NCBI RefSeq assembly: GCF_900103125.1
Contig: NZ_FNJV01000003.1
Span: forward strand, 868,001-932,000
Direction of reading: 5' to 3'
From: Mucilaginibacter sp. OK268
GTDB lineage: Bacteria > Bacteroidota > Bacteroidia > Sphingobacteriales > Sphingobacteriaceae
DNA: 64,000 bases
A model generated the notes under the pieces. The model searched no databases, was not told the origin of the DNA, and saw only the letters and a list, made by a program, of their open reading frames with translations. Below are positions 8,356 to 16,490 of this stretch, piece by piece (the stretch's first letter is position 1; the number at the start of each line of letters is the position of its first letter). The position numbers and the translations under genes were made by a program.

Positions 8356-8544
8356 GCCTCCGCTTTTTGATAAAGGAACCTAACCCAAGAGCAAGTCGAT
8401 TGCCTATTCTTTTAGTTCTTAACCTTTGTAGAAAAACACATCGCCCAAATCTTACAAAAATAAAGCCTGCCTTTTTACCTTTAATACCGGGTAAGTAAGC
8501 TTCTACATACCTGTATTTTTAACCATCAATATAAAACAAAAACC

Positions 8545-8745
8545 ATGAAAAATTTAAAATTGAAAGCATTAGCGCTTGGTACTACCGAATTGCTTACAAG
8601 GGCCCAATTGAAAAGTGTAACTGGTGGTGCCAGCGGTCCTACCTGCAGTATTAACCAGGGTAGCTGCAACACCAGCATTACCTGCGCCGGCGGCGAGATA
8701 TGCAGATGCTCTGAAAACCCATGCTGGTGCGGTTGCAGAGGTTAA
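8545..8745 (+). CDS. Orphan GG-leader Cys-rich RiPP/bacteriocin-like precursor
   Basis: The 66-residue peptide has a leader MKNLKLKALALGTTELLTRA, then QLKSVTGG, ending in a double glycine at residues 27-28. This is the leader type of Bacteroidota natural-product precursors (often labelled class I lanthipeptide). The predicted 38-residue core has eight cysteines (34, 41, 47, 53, 55, 60, 62, 64), ends CWCGCRG, and has several Ser/Thr. Leader cleavage after GG would be expected from a C39-peptidase ABC transporter. No modification enzyme, transporter or second precursor lies within the flanking kilobases, so it is an orphan. The mature structure is unknown. Confidence 0.75.
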   Translation: MKNLKLKALALGTTELLTRAQLKSVTGGASGPTCSINQGSCNTSITCAGGEICRCSENPCWCGCRG

Positions 8746-8805
8746 GCTAAACTGCCCGGATTATTTTTCTTTCGTCCTTAGGGGCCAAATTCTCAAAAAG
8801 CAAGG

Positions 8806-8882
8806 GTGTCACCCTGAGCTTCGTCGAAGGGTTGAGCGCAGAGGCCTTACCCACCATGCTTCGACGGAGCTCAGCATGACAC
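8806..8882. repeat. Family A palindromic repeat, reverse orientation
   Basis: GTGTCACCCTGAGCTTCGTC ... CATGCTTCGACGGAGCTCAG, then CATGACAC; the core is inverted relative to the copy at 1712. Confidence 0.85.
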
Positions 8883-8923
8883 CTCTTTTTCGCTTTACAG
8901 CGGCCGGAGGCCGGGTAATAACG

Positions 8924-8963
8924 GTCGCTCGGCTGGAGCCGAGCGACTGCATGGGCTTTTTTT
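8924..8963 (+). terminator. GC-rich hairpin with T tract
   Basis: GTCGCTCGGCT GG AGCCGAGCGAC (11-bp perfect stem), then TGCATGGGC and eight T. It could terminate the RiPP-like transcript, or the small minus-strand gene beginning next to it. Confidence 0.5.
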
Positions 8964-9160
8964 TAAGATAAGAATTTATGAGCCGCATCTATAACTTGAT
9001 TCCTAATATCAGTTCCAGGATTCGTAATCCAAATTATAGAATCCGTTTCTCCTATCCTATGTTGAAAATAATTTCTTAGGCTACCTGAAATTTCAGCCTT
9101 ATGTAAGGATTCTATATCATCTATTGCCTTATAAAATCTATTTATTTTTTCTTGATCCAT
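8963..9160 (-). CDS. Small hypothetical protein, 65 residues
   Basis: The peptide MDQEKINRFYKAIDDIESLH has ordinary amino-acid composition, with KAEISGSLRNYFQHRIGE, an IIWITN strand, and a helical end. No family was recognised. A TATATTTG (-7-like) sequence sits only 4-5 nt upstream of the ATG, so a transcript from it would be nearly leaderless, or the true promoter lies elsewhere. It may be a remnant of a longer gene. Confidence 0.45.
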   Translation of the reverse strand: MDQEKINRFYKAIDDIESLHKAEISGSLRNYFQHRIGETDSIIWITNPGTDIRNQVIDAAHKFLS

Positions 9161-9227
9161 AAATCAAATATATCAATTTCTGTCTATCCTAATTAAGCTA
9201 CGATTATTCCGAAGAAATAACAAATTT

Positions 9228-9346
9228 GTCATTTCGAACGAGGCACGAGGAGAAATCTTTTGCAGTTAGAAGTCGAGATTTTGTATTACGCAAAAGATTT
9301 CTCTTTCGCACAACGCTCGGGCCCTGCCTGGCTTTATCGAAATGAC
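9228..9346. repeat. Palindromic repeat, family F (GTCATTTCGA..TCGAAATGAC)
   Basis: The outer arms are GTCATTTCGA and TCGAAATGAC. The inner arms are GAGAAATCTTTTGC and GCAAAAGATTTCTC. One copy in the window, downstream of nuoB. Confidence 0.8.
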
Positions 9347-9389
9347 AACTTTTTTTTTAGAAATATAATCTACCCAATAATCATTCTCT

Positions 9390-9872
9390 TTACGCCTTCA
9401 CCCAATGTTCCTGCTCAATTTTCTTTTGCAGTTCAAGGATGGAGCCAATGAGGGCTTCGGGACGGGGCGGGCAGCCTTGTACGTATACGTCGACAGGGAT
9501 CACCCTATCCACTCCTTTTACCACGTGGTAACCGTGTTGCCAGTACGGACCGCCGCAATTGGAGCAAGAGCCCATCGAGATCACGTATTTTGGCTCGGGC
9601 ATTTGCTCGTACAGGCGTTTGATACGTTCGGCCATTTTAAAGGTAACCGTGCCGGCAATAATGATCACATCGGCCTGGCGGGCTGATGGGCGCGGGAAAA
9701 CGCCGAAACGGTCCAGGTCATACGTAGAAGCCATAGAACCCATCATTTCAATAGCGCAGCAGGCTATCCCAAAGCTTAGGGGCCACAGGGACGATAGGCG
9801 CGCCCAGTTGAGCAGATCGTCTAGTTTGGTTACTACAACACCGCCGCTTTCACTCGTTATATCACTGCTCAT
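9390..9872 (-). CDS. nuoB: NADH-quinone oxidoreductase subunit B
   Basis: Starting at the ATG at 9872 gives about 160 residues. It carries the N2 [4Fe-4S] cysteines: the CC pair in [14 protein letters not shown], one in [13 protein letters not shown] and one in [14 protein letters not shown]. NuoB transfers electrons to quinone at the NuoD interface of the Complex I peripheral arm. The upstream frame extension to 9959 overlaps nuoA and is not needed. The gene overlaps the nuoA end by 11 nt, so translation is probably coupled. nuoC does not follow, which is unusual. Confidence 0.95.
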   Translation of the reverse strand: MSSDITSESGGVVVTKLDDLLNWARLSSLWPLSFGIACCAIEMMGSMASTYDLDRFGVFPRPSARQADVIIIAGTVTFKMAERIKRLYEQMPEPKYVISMGSCSNCGGPYWQHGYHVVKGVDRVIPVDVYVQGCPPRPEALIGSILELQKKIEQEHWVKA

Positions 9873-10476
9873 TGGTTGGCTTTTTAAAGGTGGGTTTAAA
9901 CATGGGTTTCTGGATAGGTGCGGCTTCGGCAGGTGCTTCTGCAACGGTCGCTTCGGCAATTACCGGCTCATTACCCATGCTAAAGGGTTTCACAACAAAT
10001 TTTCCCTGCTCCATATTTAATTGTTCGTACAACGAAGCGGGAATGGTTACATCGGTAACAGGCACCACGGGTTTGGCTTTTATCCATTCCAGGTCGCCTT
10101 TGCGCCAAACGTATACCAGGCCCAATATCAGGATGCCTAAAAAAATAAACATTTCAGTCAGCGAGAACCATCCCCAGCGGGCATCCTGCGCTATAATTTC
10201 ATGGCTGCCAAATACGGTTGCCCATGGAAAAATGAACACCATTTCTACATCGAACAGTAAGAATATCAGCGCTATTACATAAAACCGCGAATTGAAGGGC
10301 AGCCAGGCATTGCCGGTGGGTTCTTCGCCGCATTCGTACGAAGTTAATTTCTCGTAATTTGGATTTCTGGGAGCAAGCAGGCGGTTAATAAAAAATATTA
10401 CACATACCATTATTATTCCGGTGATCAGGAAGATGAGTATCTTGCCAAATTCTGATATTTGCGAAACATCGGTCAT
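9862..10476 (-). CDS. nuoA: NADH-quinone oxidoreductase subunit A with extended C-terminus
   Basis: From ATG 10476 the protein is 204 residues. Three membrane helices (about 10-32, 75-96, 104-126) and the motifs [12 protein letters not shown] and [12 protein letters not shown] identify NuoA. Usual NuoA is about 120-150 residues. Here a soluble tail follows ([20 protein letters not shown], then an Ala/Pro/Lys-rich end), as seen in related Bacteroidota. It overlaps nuoB by 11 nt. Its start codon overlaps that of the divergent flavoprotein by 2 nt, so the nuoAB promoter must lie inside that gene. Confidence 0.93.
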   Translation of the reverse strand: MTDVSQISEFGKILIFLITGIIMVCVIFFINRLLAPRNPNYEKLTSYECGEEPTGNAWLPFNSRFYVIALIFLLFDVEMVFIFPWATVFGSHEIIAQDARWGWFSLTEMFIFLGILILGLVYVWRKGDLEWIKAKPVVPVTDVTIPASLYEQLNMEQGKFVVKPFSMGNEPVIAEATVAEAPAEAAPIQKPMFKPTFKKPTNEQ

Positions 10477-11689
10477 GACTACAAATTTAACAAAACAAAC
10501 CCATTTTGATGCAATAATTATTGGCGGCGGCGCCTGCGGACTCATGTGCGCCGTACAAGCCGGCTTTTTGGGCAAGCGTACGCTGATACTGGAAAAGGCC
10601 GACCGCGTGGGTGCCAAGATCCTCATCAGCGGGGGCGGCAGGTGCAATTACACCAACATGTATGCTACCGATCAGCAGTTTATATCGCAAAACCCGCACT
10701 TCTGTAAATCGGCCTTTTCACAATGGACGGTGGAAGATACCATCATCTTTTTTGAAACTTACGGCATTGAAGGTAAGGAGAAAACGCTGGGTCAACTTTT
10801 CCCGCTGAGCGATAAGGCTAAAGATGTGGTACAAGTTTTTATTGACCTGTGTGCCGATATGGACCAGGAGATCTGGTGCGATGCCGAAGTGAAAATGGTG
10901 GAAAAAACCGACGATGGTTTTACCGTACGGGCCGAAGTTAACGGCCGGCAGGAATACATCAGCGCCCCCAGTGTGGTAATTGCCGCCGGTGGATTGCCTA
11001 TCCCTAAAATGGGCGCTACGGATTTTGGTCTGCGTACCGCGCGCCAGTTCGACCTTAAAATTGTGGATACCGCCCCTGCCCTGGTACCCCTTACCATTAC
11101 AGGTAAAGATCAGCCCTGGTACGAGCAACTGAGCGGCAACAGTATTTTTTGCCGCGTTTGGAACGACAGGATCAGTTTTGAAGAAAACATCCTGTTTACC
11201 CATTGGGGATTGAGCGGTCCGGCCATCCTACAAATCTCCTCCTACTGGAAACCCGGCGAATACATCAACATCGACCTGCTCCCCAACCAAAACATAGCCG
11301 ACCTGCTATTGCAAGAAAAAGAAGTCAACGGTAAAAAGATGCTGCTGGCATACTTAGCCAGCTTATACACCCGCAAATTTGCCGAAGCGCTGAGCGATAA
11401 ACTACCGGTAGAGAAAAACCTGGCCTCGCTTACCAAAACAGATATCGAAAATATCAGCGAGCTGATACATGAGTTTAAAGTAAAACCTGCCGGTGATAAA
11501 GGCTACGACAAAGCCGAAGTAATGCGCGGCGGCGTATCCACTGATGAGCTATCGTCCAAAACGCTGGAAGCCAAAAAAGTTCCGGGCCTGTTTTTTGGTG
11601 GCGAATGTGTGGATGTTACCGGCTGGCTGGGTGGCTACAATTTTCAATGGGCATGGGCTAGTGGTTTTGTGATTGCGCAAAATATTTGA
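10475..11689 (+). CDS. HI0933/YhiN-family NAD(P)/FAD-dependent oxidoreductase
   Basis: The 405-residue protein starts [20 protein letters not shown]. The FAD dinucleotide-binding fold is GGGACGLMCAVQAG with ILEKADRVGAKILISGGGRCNYTN. The C-terminal hallmarks of the HI0933-like family are GGVSTDELSSKTLEAK, FFGGECVDVTGWLGGYNFQW and AWASGFVIAQ. Substrate is unknown for most members (aminoacetone oxidase or BaiN-like labels are used). The ATG at 10475 overlaps the nuoA start on the other strand. A small hairpin follows. Confidence 0.9.
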   Translation: MTTNLTKQTHFDAIIIGGGACGLMCAVQAGFLGKRTLILEKADRVGAKILISGGGRCNYTNMYATDQQFISQNPHFCKSAFSQWTVEDTIIFFETYGIEGKEKTLGQLFPLSDKAKDVVQVFIDLCADMDQEIWCDAEVKMVEKTDDGFTVRAEVNGRQEYISAPSVVIAAGGLPIPKMGATDFGLRTARQFDLKIVDTAPALVPLTITGKDQPWYEQLSGNSIFCRVWNDRISFEENILFTHWGLSGPAILQISSYWKPGEYINIDLLPNQNIADLLLQEKEVNGKKMLLAYLASLYTRKFAEALSDKLPVEKNLASLTKTDIENISELIHEFKVKPAGDKGYDKAEVMRGGVSTDELSSKTLEAKKVPGLFFGGECVDVTGWLGGYNFQWAWASGFVIAQNI

Positions 11690-11703
11690 GTCGATACCAT
11701 GTA

Positions 11704-11722
11704 GAGACGCATATTTGCGTCT
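11704..11722 (+). terminator. Short hairpin GAGACGCA/TGCGTCTC
   Basis: GTAGAGACGCATATTTGCGT, then CTCCC, just after the flavoprotein stop: an 8-bp perfect stem without a T tract. This type of sequence is commonly repeated in bacterial intergenic regions; terminator function is uncertain. Confidence 0.4.
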
Positions 11723-11772
11723 CCCTGTTCAAGGCTTCTTTGCTCTGTATGACCTGAAACGCTATAAAAAGG

Positions 11773-11846
11773 GTGTCATGCTGAGCCCCGTCGAAGCATG
11801 GTGGGCAGGCCTCTGCGCACGCCCTTCGACAAGCTCAGGGTGACAG
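11773..11846. repeat. Family A palindromic repeat
   Basis: TGTCATGCTGAGCCCCGTCG ... CCCTTCGACAAGCTCAGGGT, then GACA. Confidence 0.85.
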
Positions 11847-11879
11847 CCCCACTTATTATTTGTATTTAGCTCAATGCAA

Positions 11880-11937
11880 AGTCGACTCACCCGACCATCG
11901 CTGCGCTCGGTCACCCTTCGCCTGCGGCGGAAAGAGG
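11880..11937. repeat. Family H repeat (GACTCRCCC..GCTGCGC..CTCTTTC type)
   Basis: GTCGACTCACCCGACCATCG, then CTGCGCTCGGTCACCCTTCG and GAAAGAGGGG. Related sequences occur at about 41628, 57990 and 63180 (opposite orientation). Confidence 0.5.
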
Positions 11938-11953
11938 GGATTTTTCTTTTTAG

Positions 11954-12075
11954 TTCCCTCCCCACGGGAGGGGTGCGGATGGTTGTGCATAAAGGCAGGG
12001 AGGGCTTTATGCGTGATGCAAGCTTACATGGTATAGAAACCCCTTCCTCCCCTTTCCGAGGGAAGGAATCGCACG
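11954..12075. repeat. Family D palindromic repeat
   Basis: CCCTCCCCACGGGAGGGGTG, GCAGGGAGGGC, then AAACCCCTTCCTCCCC and GAGGGAAGGAATCGCAC. Confidence 0.85.
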
Positions 12076-12107
12076 GTCCTGGGCTTTTTTTCAAGTCAAA
12101 AAAGACA

Positions 12108-12202
12108 AGTCATCCTGAACTCGTTTCAGGATCCCACAGGACAGATTGACCATCATGCTGTATACCTTGCTTATGGGGTGCCGAAACAAGTTCGGCATGA
12201 CT
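12108..12202. repeat. Family C palindromic repeat
   Basis: GTCATCCTGAACTCGTTTCA, GGATCCCAC ... GGGGTGCCGAAACAAGTTCG, GCATGAC. Confidence 0.85.
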
Positions 12203-12230
12203 TCGGGGAGGTAATCAGAAAATCTTTTAA

Positions 12231-12686
12231 TTACGCAATCAGCCCAAATTGTTTTAAGTGATGGGTAAAGTGTTTGCCGTGCCATATGAGCCATTCGTGG
12301 TGGTTCATGGGGCCGAAGCCTCCGTGGATGGCAGTGATGCCGGGTTGTTCAAAATAACGATCAAAGGCTTCCAGCTCCAACATTAATTGGTTAACTGCGG
12401 TTGGTATATCGGGGTATTGGTAATGCTCAGGCGGTGATTGAAAAACCACATTTCGCCCGATCTCCTTGTCGGAGTATACCATTAGCTGTTTCATTTGATA
12501 GGCCTTGTCGGCCGGCTGCTCACAAAAAGGTATTTTTTTGCCGTTTGTCCATTCTACCTGGTCAACCAGGTGTTCTACCATTTGCTGAGGTGTCATTTTA
12601 CCCCAGATTGGTGTGGTATCGGGTTTAAGCGACAATAATAACCGTCGCAGTTCTGCCCGGTTGTTGATATCAAAGAATTGAGCCAT
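12231..12686 (-). CDS. DUF1569 / DinB-like protein
   Basis: The 151-residue protein has the DinB-type helical-bundle pattern of DUF1569: IWGKMTPQQMVEHLVDQVEW with an early histidine, and the C-terminal MNHHEWLIWHGKHFTHHLKQ whose histidines would bind metal. Function is unknown; the fold is shared with bacillithiol- and mycothiol-dependent enzymes. Its ATG is 1 nt from the stop of the upstream glycosyltransferase, so the two are co-transcribed. Confidence 0.8.
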   Translation of the reverse strand: MAQFFDINNRAELRRLLLSLKPDTTPIWGKMTPQQMVEHLVDQVEWTNGKKIPFCEQPADKAYQMKQLMVYSDKEIGRNVVFQSPPEHYQYPDIPTAVNQLMLELEAFDRYFEQPGITAIHGGFGPMNHHEWLIWHGKHFTHHLKQFGLIA

Positions 12687-12687
12687 T

Positions 12688-13569
12688 TTACCGTTCTACT
12701 ATTTCATAATTCCTGTACTCTCCTATGCGCCAGCCGGTCAACTGTTCCACCCTTTGCAGAAATTTACGACGGAAGGTCATGTTTTTGCGGAGGGCCTTGG
12801 TGCTGAAATCGATCTTCCAATTGGTGGCGGCTATGCGTTTTTGCATGGGTGTAGGGTGTGTACCGTTAAAACGCACCAGTTTATCGGCATTGCCATAGTC
12901 AAACTCAAAAGTTTCGGGCAGGTTTTGCTCCATCCAGGCATCGTCGTGATAAAACTTGTTGAAGTTGCGGATCTTATTATTCAATCCCTGAGGTGGTTTT
13001 GCCCAGCCGTAGTGGTAGATATAAGCATCAATAAGTTTTACCTTGATCTTACGGTCGTTAAGCCTGAAACCCTGCGCATCGCGGTAGGCCCTGATACCCT
13101 TGATATTTTTCACCAAACGGATCTCGCGGCGGTACCAGCGACGGGAATCGCCATAATAATCATACGAGCCATAAAAGTGCAGGTATTTGAACAGCAGCCC
13201 CTCGATGTTGGGTTTGTTCAGCGCCTCCTCCATTTCTTTTTTGATGAGGGGGTGATATTTTTCGTGCACAGCTTCGTCGCCCTGAATGTAGAAAGCCCAG
13301 TCGGTATCTGGGGATATGGCATCAAAAGCTTTATCGGTCTCTACAGCAAAAACGCGTCCGCCATCCTTTAAAGAATCGTCCCAAACCGAATCAATGATCC
13401 TAATCTTGGGCGAACCTATGGCTTCGATCAATTCACGGGTACCATCATCAGAGTTTCCGGACATCACAATGAATTCATCGCACAGCGGCAAAATAGAGGT
13501 AATCGCTTCAACAATGGGATAGTCGTTTTTAACCGCGTTTCTGATAAAGGTAAATCCGGATACTTTCAT
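12688..13569 (-). CDS. Glycosyltransferase family 2 protein
   Basis: Starting at ATG 13569 (MKVSGFTFIRNAVKNDYPIV) gives 293 residues; the frame is open further upstream to 13659 but that extension lacks family character. The GT-A features are the N-terminal nucleotide-binding strand, EFIVMSGNSDDGTRELIE, DWAFYIQGDEAVHEKY containing a modified DxD-like site, and IYHYGWAKPP. The acceptor is unknown. It is coupled to the DUF1569 gene. Confidence 0.85.
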   Translation of the reverse strand: MKVSGFTFIRNAVKNDYPIVEAITSILPLCDEFIVMSGNSDDGTRELIEAIGSPKIRIIDSVWDDSLKDGGRVFAVETDKAFDAISPDTDWAFYIQGDEAVHEKYHPLIKKEMEEALNKPNIEGLLFKYLHFYGSYDYYGDSRRWYRREIRLVKNIKGIRAYRDAQGFRLNDRKIKVKLIDAYIYHYGWAKPPQGLNNKIRNFNKFYHDDAWMEQNLPETFEFDYGNADKLVRFNGTHPTPMQKRIAATNWKIDFSTKALRKNMTFRRKFLQRVEQLTGWRIGEYRNYEIVER

Positions 13570-13808
13570 TAAGCCAAAGGTATTTAAACAGGGGATAATT
13601 TTGGTAAAAGTAGATGGATATTTATTGCAGTCCCAAATTAGCTTGTGCATTTTGTTCATCCAATCTTCATGTTATTTTACAACCTTCAAACGCTATTCTG
13701 CGTAACACAGTTAAAGCCCATCTACCTCCCAATTTTAAAGGAATCAATTAATTATTAGCTAAGAGCTTAAACTTGTACTAAACCCGTCACCCTGCAATCA
13801 GTTTAAAC

Positions 13809-14657
13809 ATGGATATCATCAGACGAGACAACATTACCTACGACGAGTTTATGGAAGAGCATTATAAGCCGGGCATTCCGCTGGTTTTTACTAATGCTGC
13901 CAAAGTGTGGAAGGCTAACGGACTGTTTAGTCCGGATTGGTTCCGGGCCAATTACCCCGACCGCAAAACCGATTGCCGGGGCATCACTTATACCATGCAG
14001 CAGGTGATGGACATGGTGGAGGCTGCTACCGAGGATAAACCCGCGCCCTATCCTATCATATTTGATATCCCAGCTACCTTACCTGAAATATTACCCCTGC
14101 TTGATCCGCTCGATCTGAACTATGCATCACCCAACTGGCTCAAAAATAAAATGTTCAGCATTGGCAAATGGGGCGGCGCTACCGAAATGTTTGTGGGCGG
14201 CCCGGGTGGCAAGTTCCCTTACATGCACATTGATTATTACCACCTGAATGCCTGGATAACGCAGCTGTATGGCGAAAAGCGTTTCACCGTTTTTCCGCGT
14301 GGGCAGGAACATCTGCTTTACCCCCGCCCCGATGATCCCTGGCGCTCGGAACTCAATGTTTTTGAACCAGATTACGAGAAATATCCACTATTTAAAGATG
14401 CCACCCCCATTAATTTTGTAGTCGGCCCCGGCGAAACCTTGTTTATCCCTTTTGGTACCTGGCATACGGCTTATTCGCTTACACCTACCATTTCTGTTGC
14501 TTTTGATACCCTCAACAGCAAAAACCACAAGGAATTTATGAAAGATGTGTGGATCTTTAAAAAACGCGACAACAAACTGAAAGCCGTTGCCATGTATGCC
14601 TATGCCGCAGTGGCTACGCAAACATCAAAGCTTAGTGAGGCTTTGAGGGGGAGGTAA
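13809..14657 (+). CDS. JmjC-like cupin (cupin_8) protein
   Basis: 282 residues. The double-stranded beta-helix carries the Fe(II)/2-oxoglutarate ligands: HID in FPYMHIDYYHLNAW (HxD), and a distal His in FIPFGTWHTAYSL. GEKRFTVFPRGQEHLLYPRP is the usual intervening segment. Such bacterial proteins are putative hydroxylases; the substrate is unknown. It lies alone on the plus strand between the glycosyltransferase promoter region and nuoD. Confidence 0.85.
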   Translation: MDIIRRDNITYDEFMEEHYKPGIPLVFTNAAKVWKANGLFSPDWFRANYPDRKTDCRGITYTMQQVMDMVEAATEDKPAPYPIIFDIPATLPEILPLLDPLDLNYASPNWLKNKMFSIGKWGGATEMFVGGPGGKFPYMHIDYYHLNAWITQLYGEKRFTVFPRGQEHLLYPRPDDPWRSELNVFEPDYEKYPLFKDATPINFVVGPGETLFIPFGTWHTAYSLTPTISVAFDTLNSKNHKEFMKDVWIFKKRDNKLKAVAMYAYAAVATQTSKLSEALRGR

Positions 14658-14735
14658 CCCCTCTAAATCTCCCCAAAGGGGAGACTTCAAAAAAGCTTTA
14701 AAAGCCCTCTCCTTTGGAGAGGGTTGGGTGAGGTC
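14656..14735. repeat. Family E repeat (CCCTCTCCTTTGGAGAGGGTTGGGTGAGG)
   Basis: CCCCTCTAAATCTCCCCAAA then GGGGAGACTTC, followed by CCCTCTCCTTTGGAGAGGGT, TGGGTGAGG. It starts at the stop of the cupin gene. Other copies lie at 38470 and 60893. Confidence 0.8.
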
Positions 14736-14841
14736 CTAAGAAATGACGTGGATTTCTAATTACCTGCTTCGGCCATGTCTACCCTAAAGACTACAATTTT
14801 TATAGATTTTTATCCCGATAAAACCAAAAAAATGTTGATTT

Positions 14842-16071
14842 TTGAAACCTACAAAACAGCATACAACATTGGTTATCACAAATCCCAAATACGAAGAAGC
14901 TTTAAATAACTACCATAAAAAAATAGCTGATGCCAGCGTGGAAGATATGGTGCTTAATATGGGCCCGCAACATCCTTCTACCCACGGTGTTTTGCGTTTG
15001 GAGCTGATCACCGATGGCGAAATTGTAAAGGAGGTGATCCCGCATATCGGTTACCTGCACCGCTGTTTCGAGAAACACGCCGAATCATTAACCTACCAGC
15101 AAACCATTCCCTTTACCGACAGGATGGACTACCTGGCATCCATGAACAACAGTCACGCTTTTGTGATGGGTGTAGAACGGATGATGGGTATTGATAAAGA
15201 TATTCCCAAACGGGTGGAATATATCCGGGTACTGGTTTGCGAGCTTAACCGCATTGCCTCGCACTTGATAGCCATTGGCACTTATGGTATCGACATAGGT
15301 GCTTTTACACCCTTTTTATGGTGCTTTAGGGACCGCGAACATATTATGGGCATGCTGGAATGGGTTTCGGGCTCGCGCATGCTGTACAATTATATATGGG
15401 TTGGTGGTTTGTTTTATGATCTGCCGGTGGGTTTTGAGGAACGCTGCCGCGAGTTTGTAGAATATTTTAAACCTAAAATGGTAGAGCTTAACCAGCTGCT
15501 TACCGATAACCAGGTGTTTATATCGCGCACGGCCAATGTGGGTGTGCTGCCCCTGGATGTGGCTATTAACTACGGCTGCTCGGGCCCTATGCTGCGGGCA
15601 TCTGGTTTGAAATGGGACCTACGGCGCATTGATAACTACTCGGCTTATCCCGAGCTTGATTTTGAAATCCCGGTGGGTACCGGCCTGATGGGTACCGTAG
15701 GCGACTGCTGGGACCGCTACAAGGTGCGTGTGGATGAGATCGAGCAATCATTACGAATAGTGGACCAATGCCTCGACCGCCTGCAAAACGAACTGAAACG
15801 CACACCCGATTTCGATCCCCGTGCTAAAATGCCGCGTAAAACCATTCCAAAAGCGCAGGATTACTATGTGCGCTGCGAGGGTGCCAAAGGCGAGCTGGGC
15901 TTTTACTTTATGGCCGACGGCAAATCCGAGATCCCTACCCGTGTAAAATCGCGCGGACCAAGTTTTAATAATCTTTCCGTACTGCCCGAAATATCCAAAG
16001 GCGTACTCATCGCCGATCTGATAGCCATTGTAGGTTCTATCGATTTTGTATTGGGCGAGGTGGATAGGTAA
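14842..16071 (+). CDS. nuoD: NADH-quinone oxidoreductase subunit D (49 kDa type), stand-alone
   Basis: The 409-residue NuoD contributes to the quinone site with NuoB. Motifs: [52 protein letters not shown], and the C-terminal [25 protein letters not shown]. No ATG begins this frame; TTG at 14842 or 14869 is the only plausible start, while an ATG at 14832 opens a different frame that stops after 25 codons. nuoC is not fused and not adjacent, and nuoE-N are absent. Confidence 0.93.
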   Translation: MKPTKQHTTLVITNPKYEEALNNYHKKIADASVEDMVLNMGPQHPSTHGVLRLELITDGEIVKEVIPHIGYLHRCFEKHAESLTYQQTIPFTDRMDYLASMNNSHAFVMGVERMMGIDKDIPKRVEYIRVLVCELNRIASHLIAIGTYGIDIGAFTPFLWCFRDREHIMGMLEWVSGSRMLYNYIWVGGLFYDLPVGFEERCREFVEYFKPKMVELNQLLTDNQVFISRTANVGVLPLDVAINYGCSGPMLRASGLKWDLRRIDNYSAYPELDFEIPVGTGLMGTVGDCWDRYKVRVDEIEQSLRIVDQCLDRLQNELKRTPDFDPRAKMPRKTIPKAQDYYVRCEGAKGELGFYFMADGKSEIPTRVKSRGPSFNNLSVLPEISKGVLIADLIAIVGSIDFVLGEVDR

Positions 16072-16097
16072 CCCCCTATTTTTTCTATTTTTTTCTT

Positions 16098-16330
16098 TGT
16101 CAGCAGAACAGCTTCGGGTGAAATCAGACAGAACATGCTGGCTTGTGCGACGGCAGGGGCATTAGCAAATCTTGCGAAGCATTGGAACTGAGCGAATGCA
16201 GTGGGGCGAGGTTTAGCAGCCCGTGGTTCTGTCGGATTTGCAGGGCAAAAGCCTTGTGCGGCAAAGAAGCATTTCTGGTGACTTGATCTTTTGGTTACTT
16301 TTGTATCAAGACAAAAGTAACAGCCTTAGC
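16098..16330. repeat. Probable dispersed repeat (family G) ending in a TTACTTTTGT palindrome
   Basis: It contains GTTACTTTTGTATCAAGACA, AAAGTAAC, an inverted repeat GTTACTTTTGT / ACAAAAGTAAC, preceded by a GC-rich segment with CAGAAC..GTTCTG inverted ends (AATCAGACAGAAC near 16120; GTTCTGTCGGATT near 16229). One copy only in the window, so repeat status rests on recognition and internal symmetry. Confidence 0.5.
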
Positions 16331-16375
16331 GGCAATTGAGCGCTCTACGACTTGCATTATTCGCCCTGTATAAAG

Positions 16376-16402
16376 GGGATTGCTTCGTACCTCGCAATGA
16401 CG
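16376..16402. repeat. Half copy of family B repeat
   Basis: GGGATTGCTTCGTACCTCGC, AATGACG: only the right arm remains. Confidence 0.7.
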
Positions 16403-16422
16403 TTGGTGATATCCCCTCAAAC

Positions 16423-16449
16423 AAAAAAAGAGGCACCTTACGGCACCTC
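16423..16449 (-). terminator. Terminator of the sigma/protease operon
   Basis: On the minus strand, GAGGTGCC GTAA GGTGCCTC forms an 8-bp stem with two G-U pairs, followed by seven T. Confidence 0.75.
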
Positions 16450-16490
16450 CTTTTCATTTTAATATATTAACTTTTATTGGATTGGGCTAA

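Larger units (their letters stand above)
7797..8544. other. Gene-free stretch with hairpin, family C and family D repeats
   Basis: An AT-rich 220-nt segment, then a 13-bp hairpin, a family C palindrome, a family D palindrome, and about 190 nt upstream of the RiPP-like gene. No ORF with coding character was seen. Confidence 0.75.
11690..12230. other. Gene-free 0.54 kb repeat cluster
   Basis: It contains, in order, a small hairpin and copies of families A, H, D and C. Apparent ORFs here are translations of the repeats and are not accepted. Confidence 0.8.
16072..16490. other. Gene-free stretch after nuoD, repeats and a terminator
   Basis: A 230-nt repeat-like block (family G), a half copy of family B, and the terminator of the protease gene. 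No ORF supported. Confidence 0.75.

Noticed and set aside
8624-8971. 115-codon plus-strand ORF overlapping the RiPP-like gene
   Set aside because: It is the RiPP gene read in another frame followed by translated family A repeat.
11762-12149. ORFs on both strands in the 11.7-12.2 kb repeat cluster
   Set aside because: They consist of translated palindromic repeats and share their symmetry.
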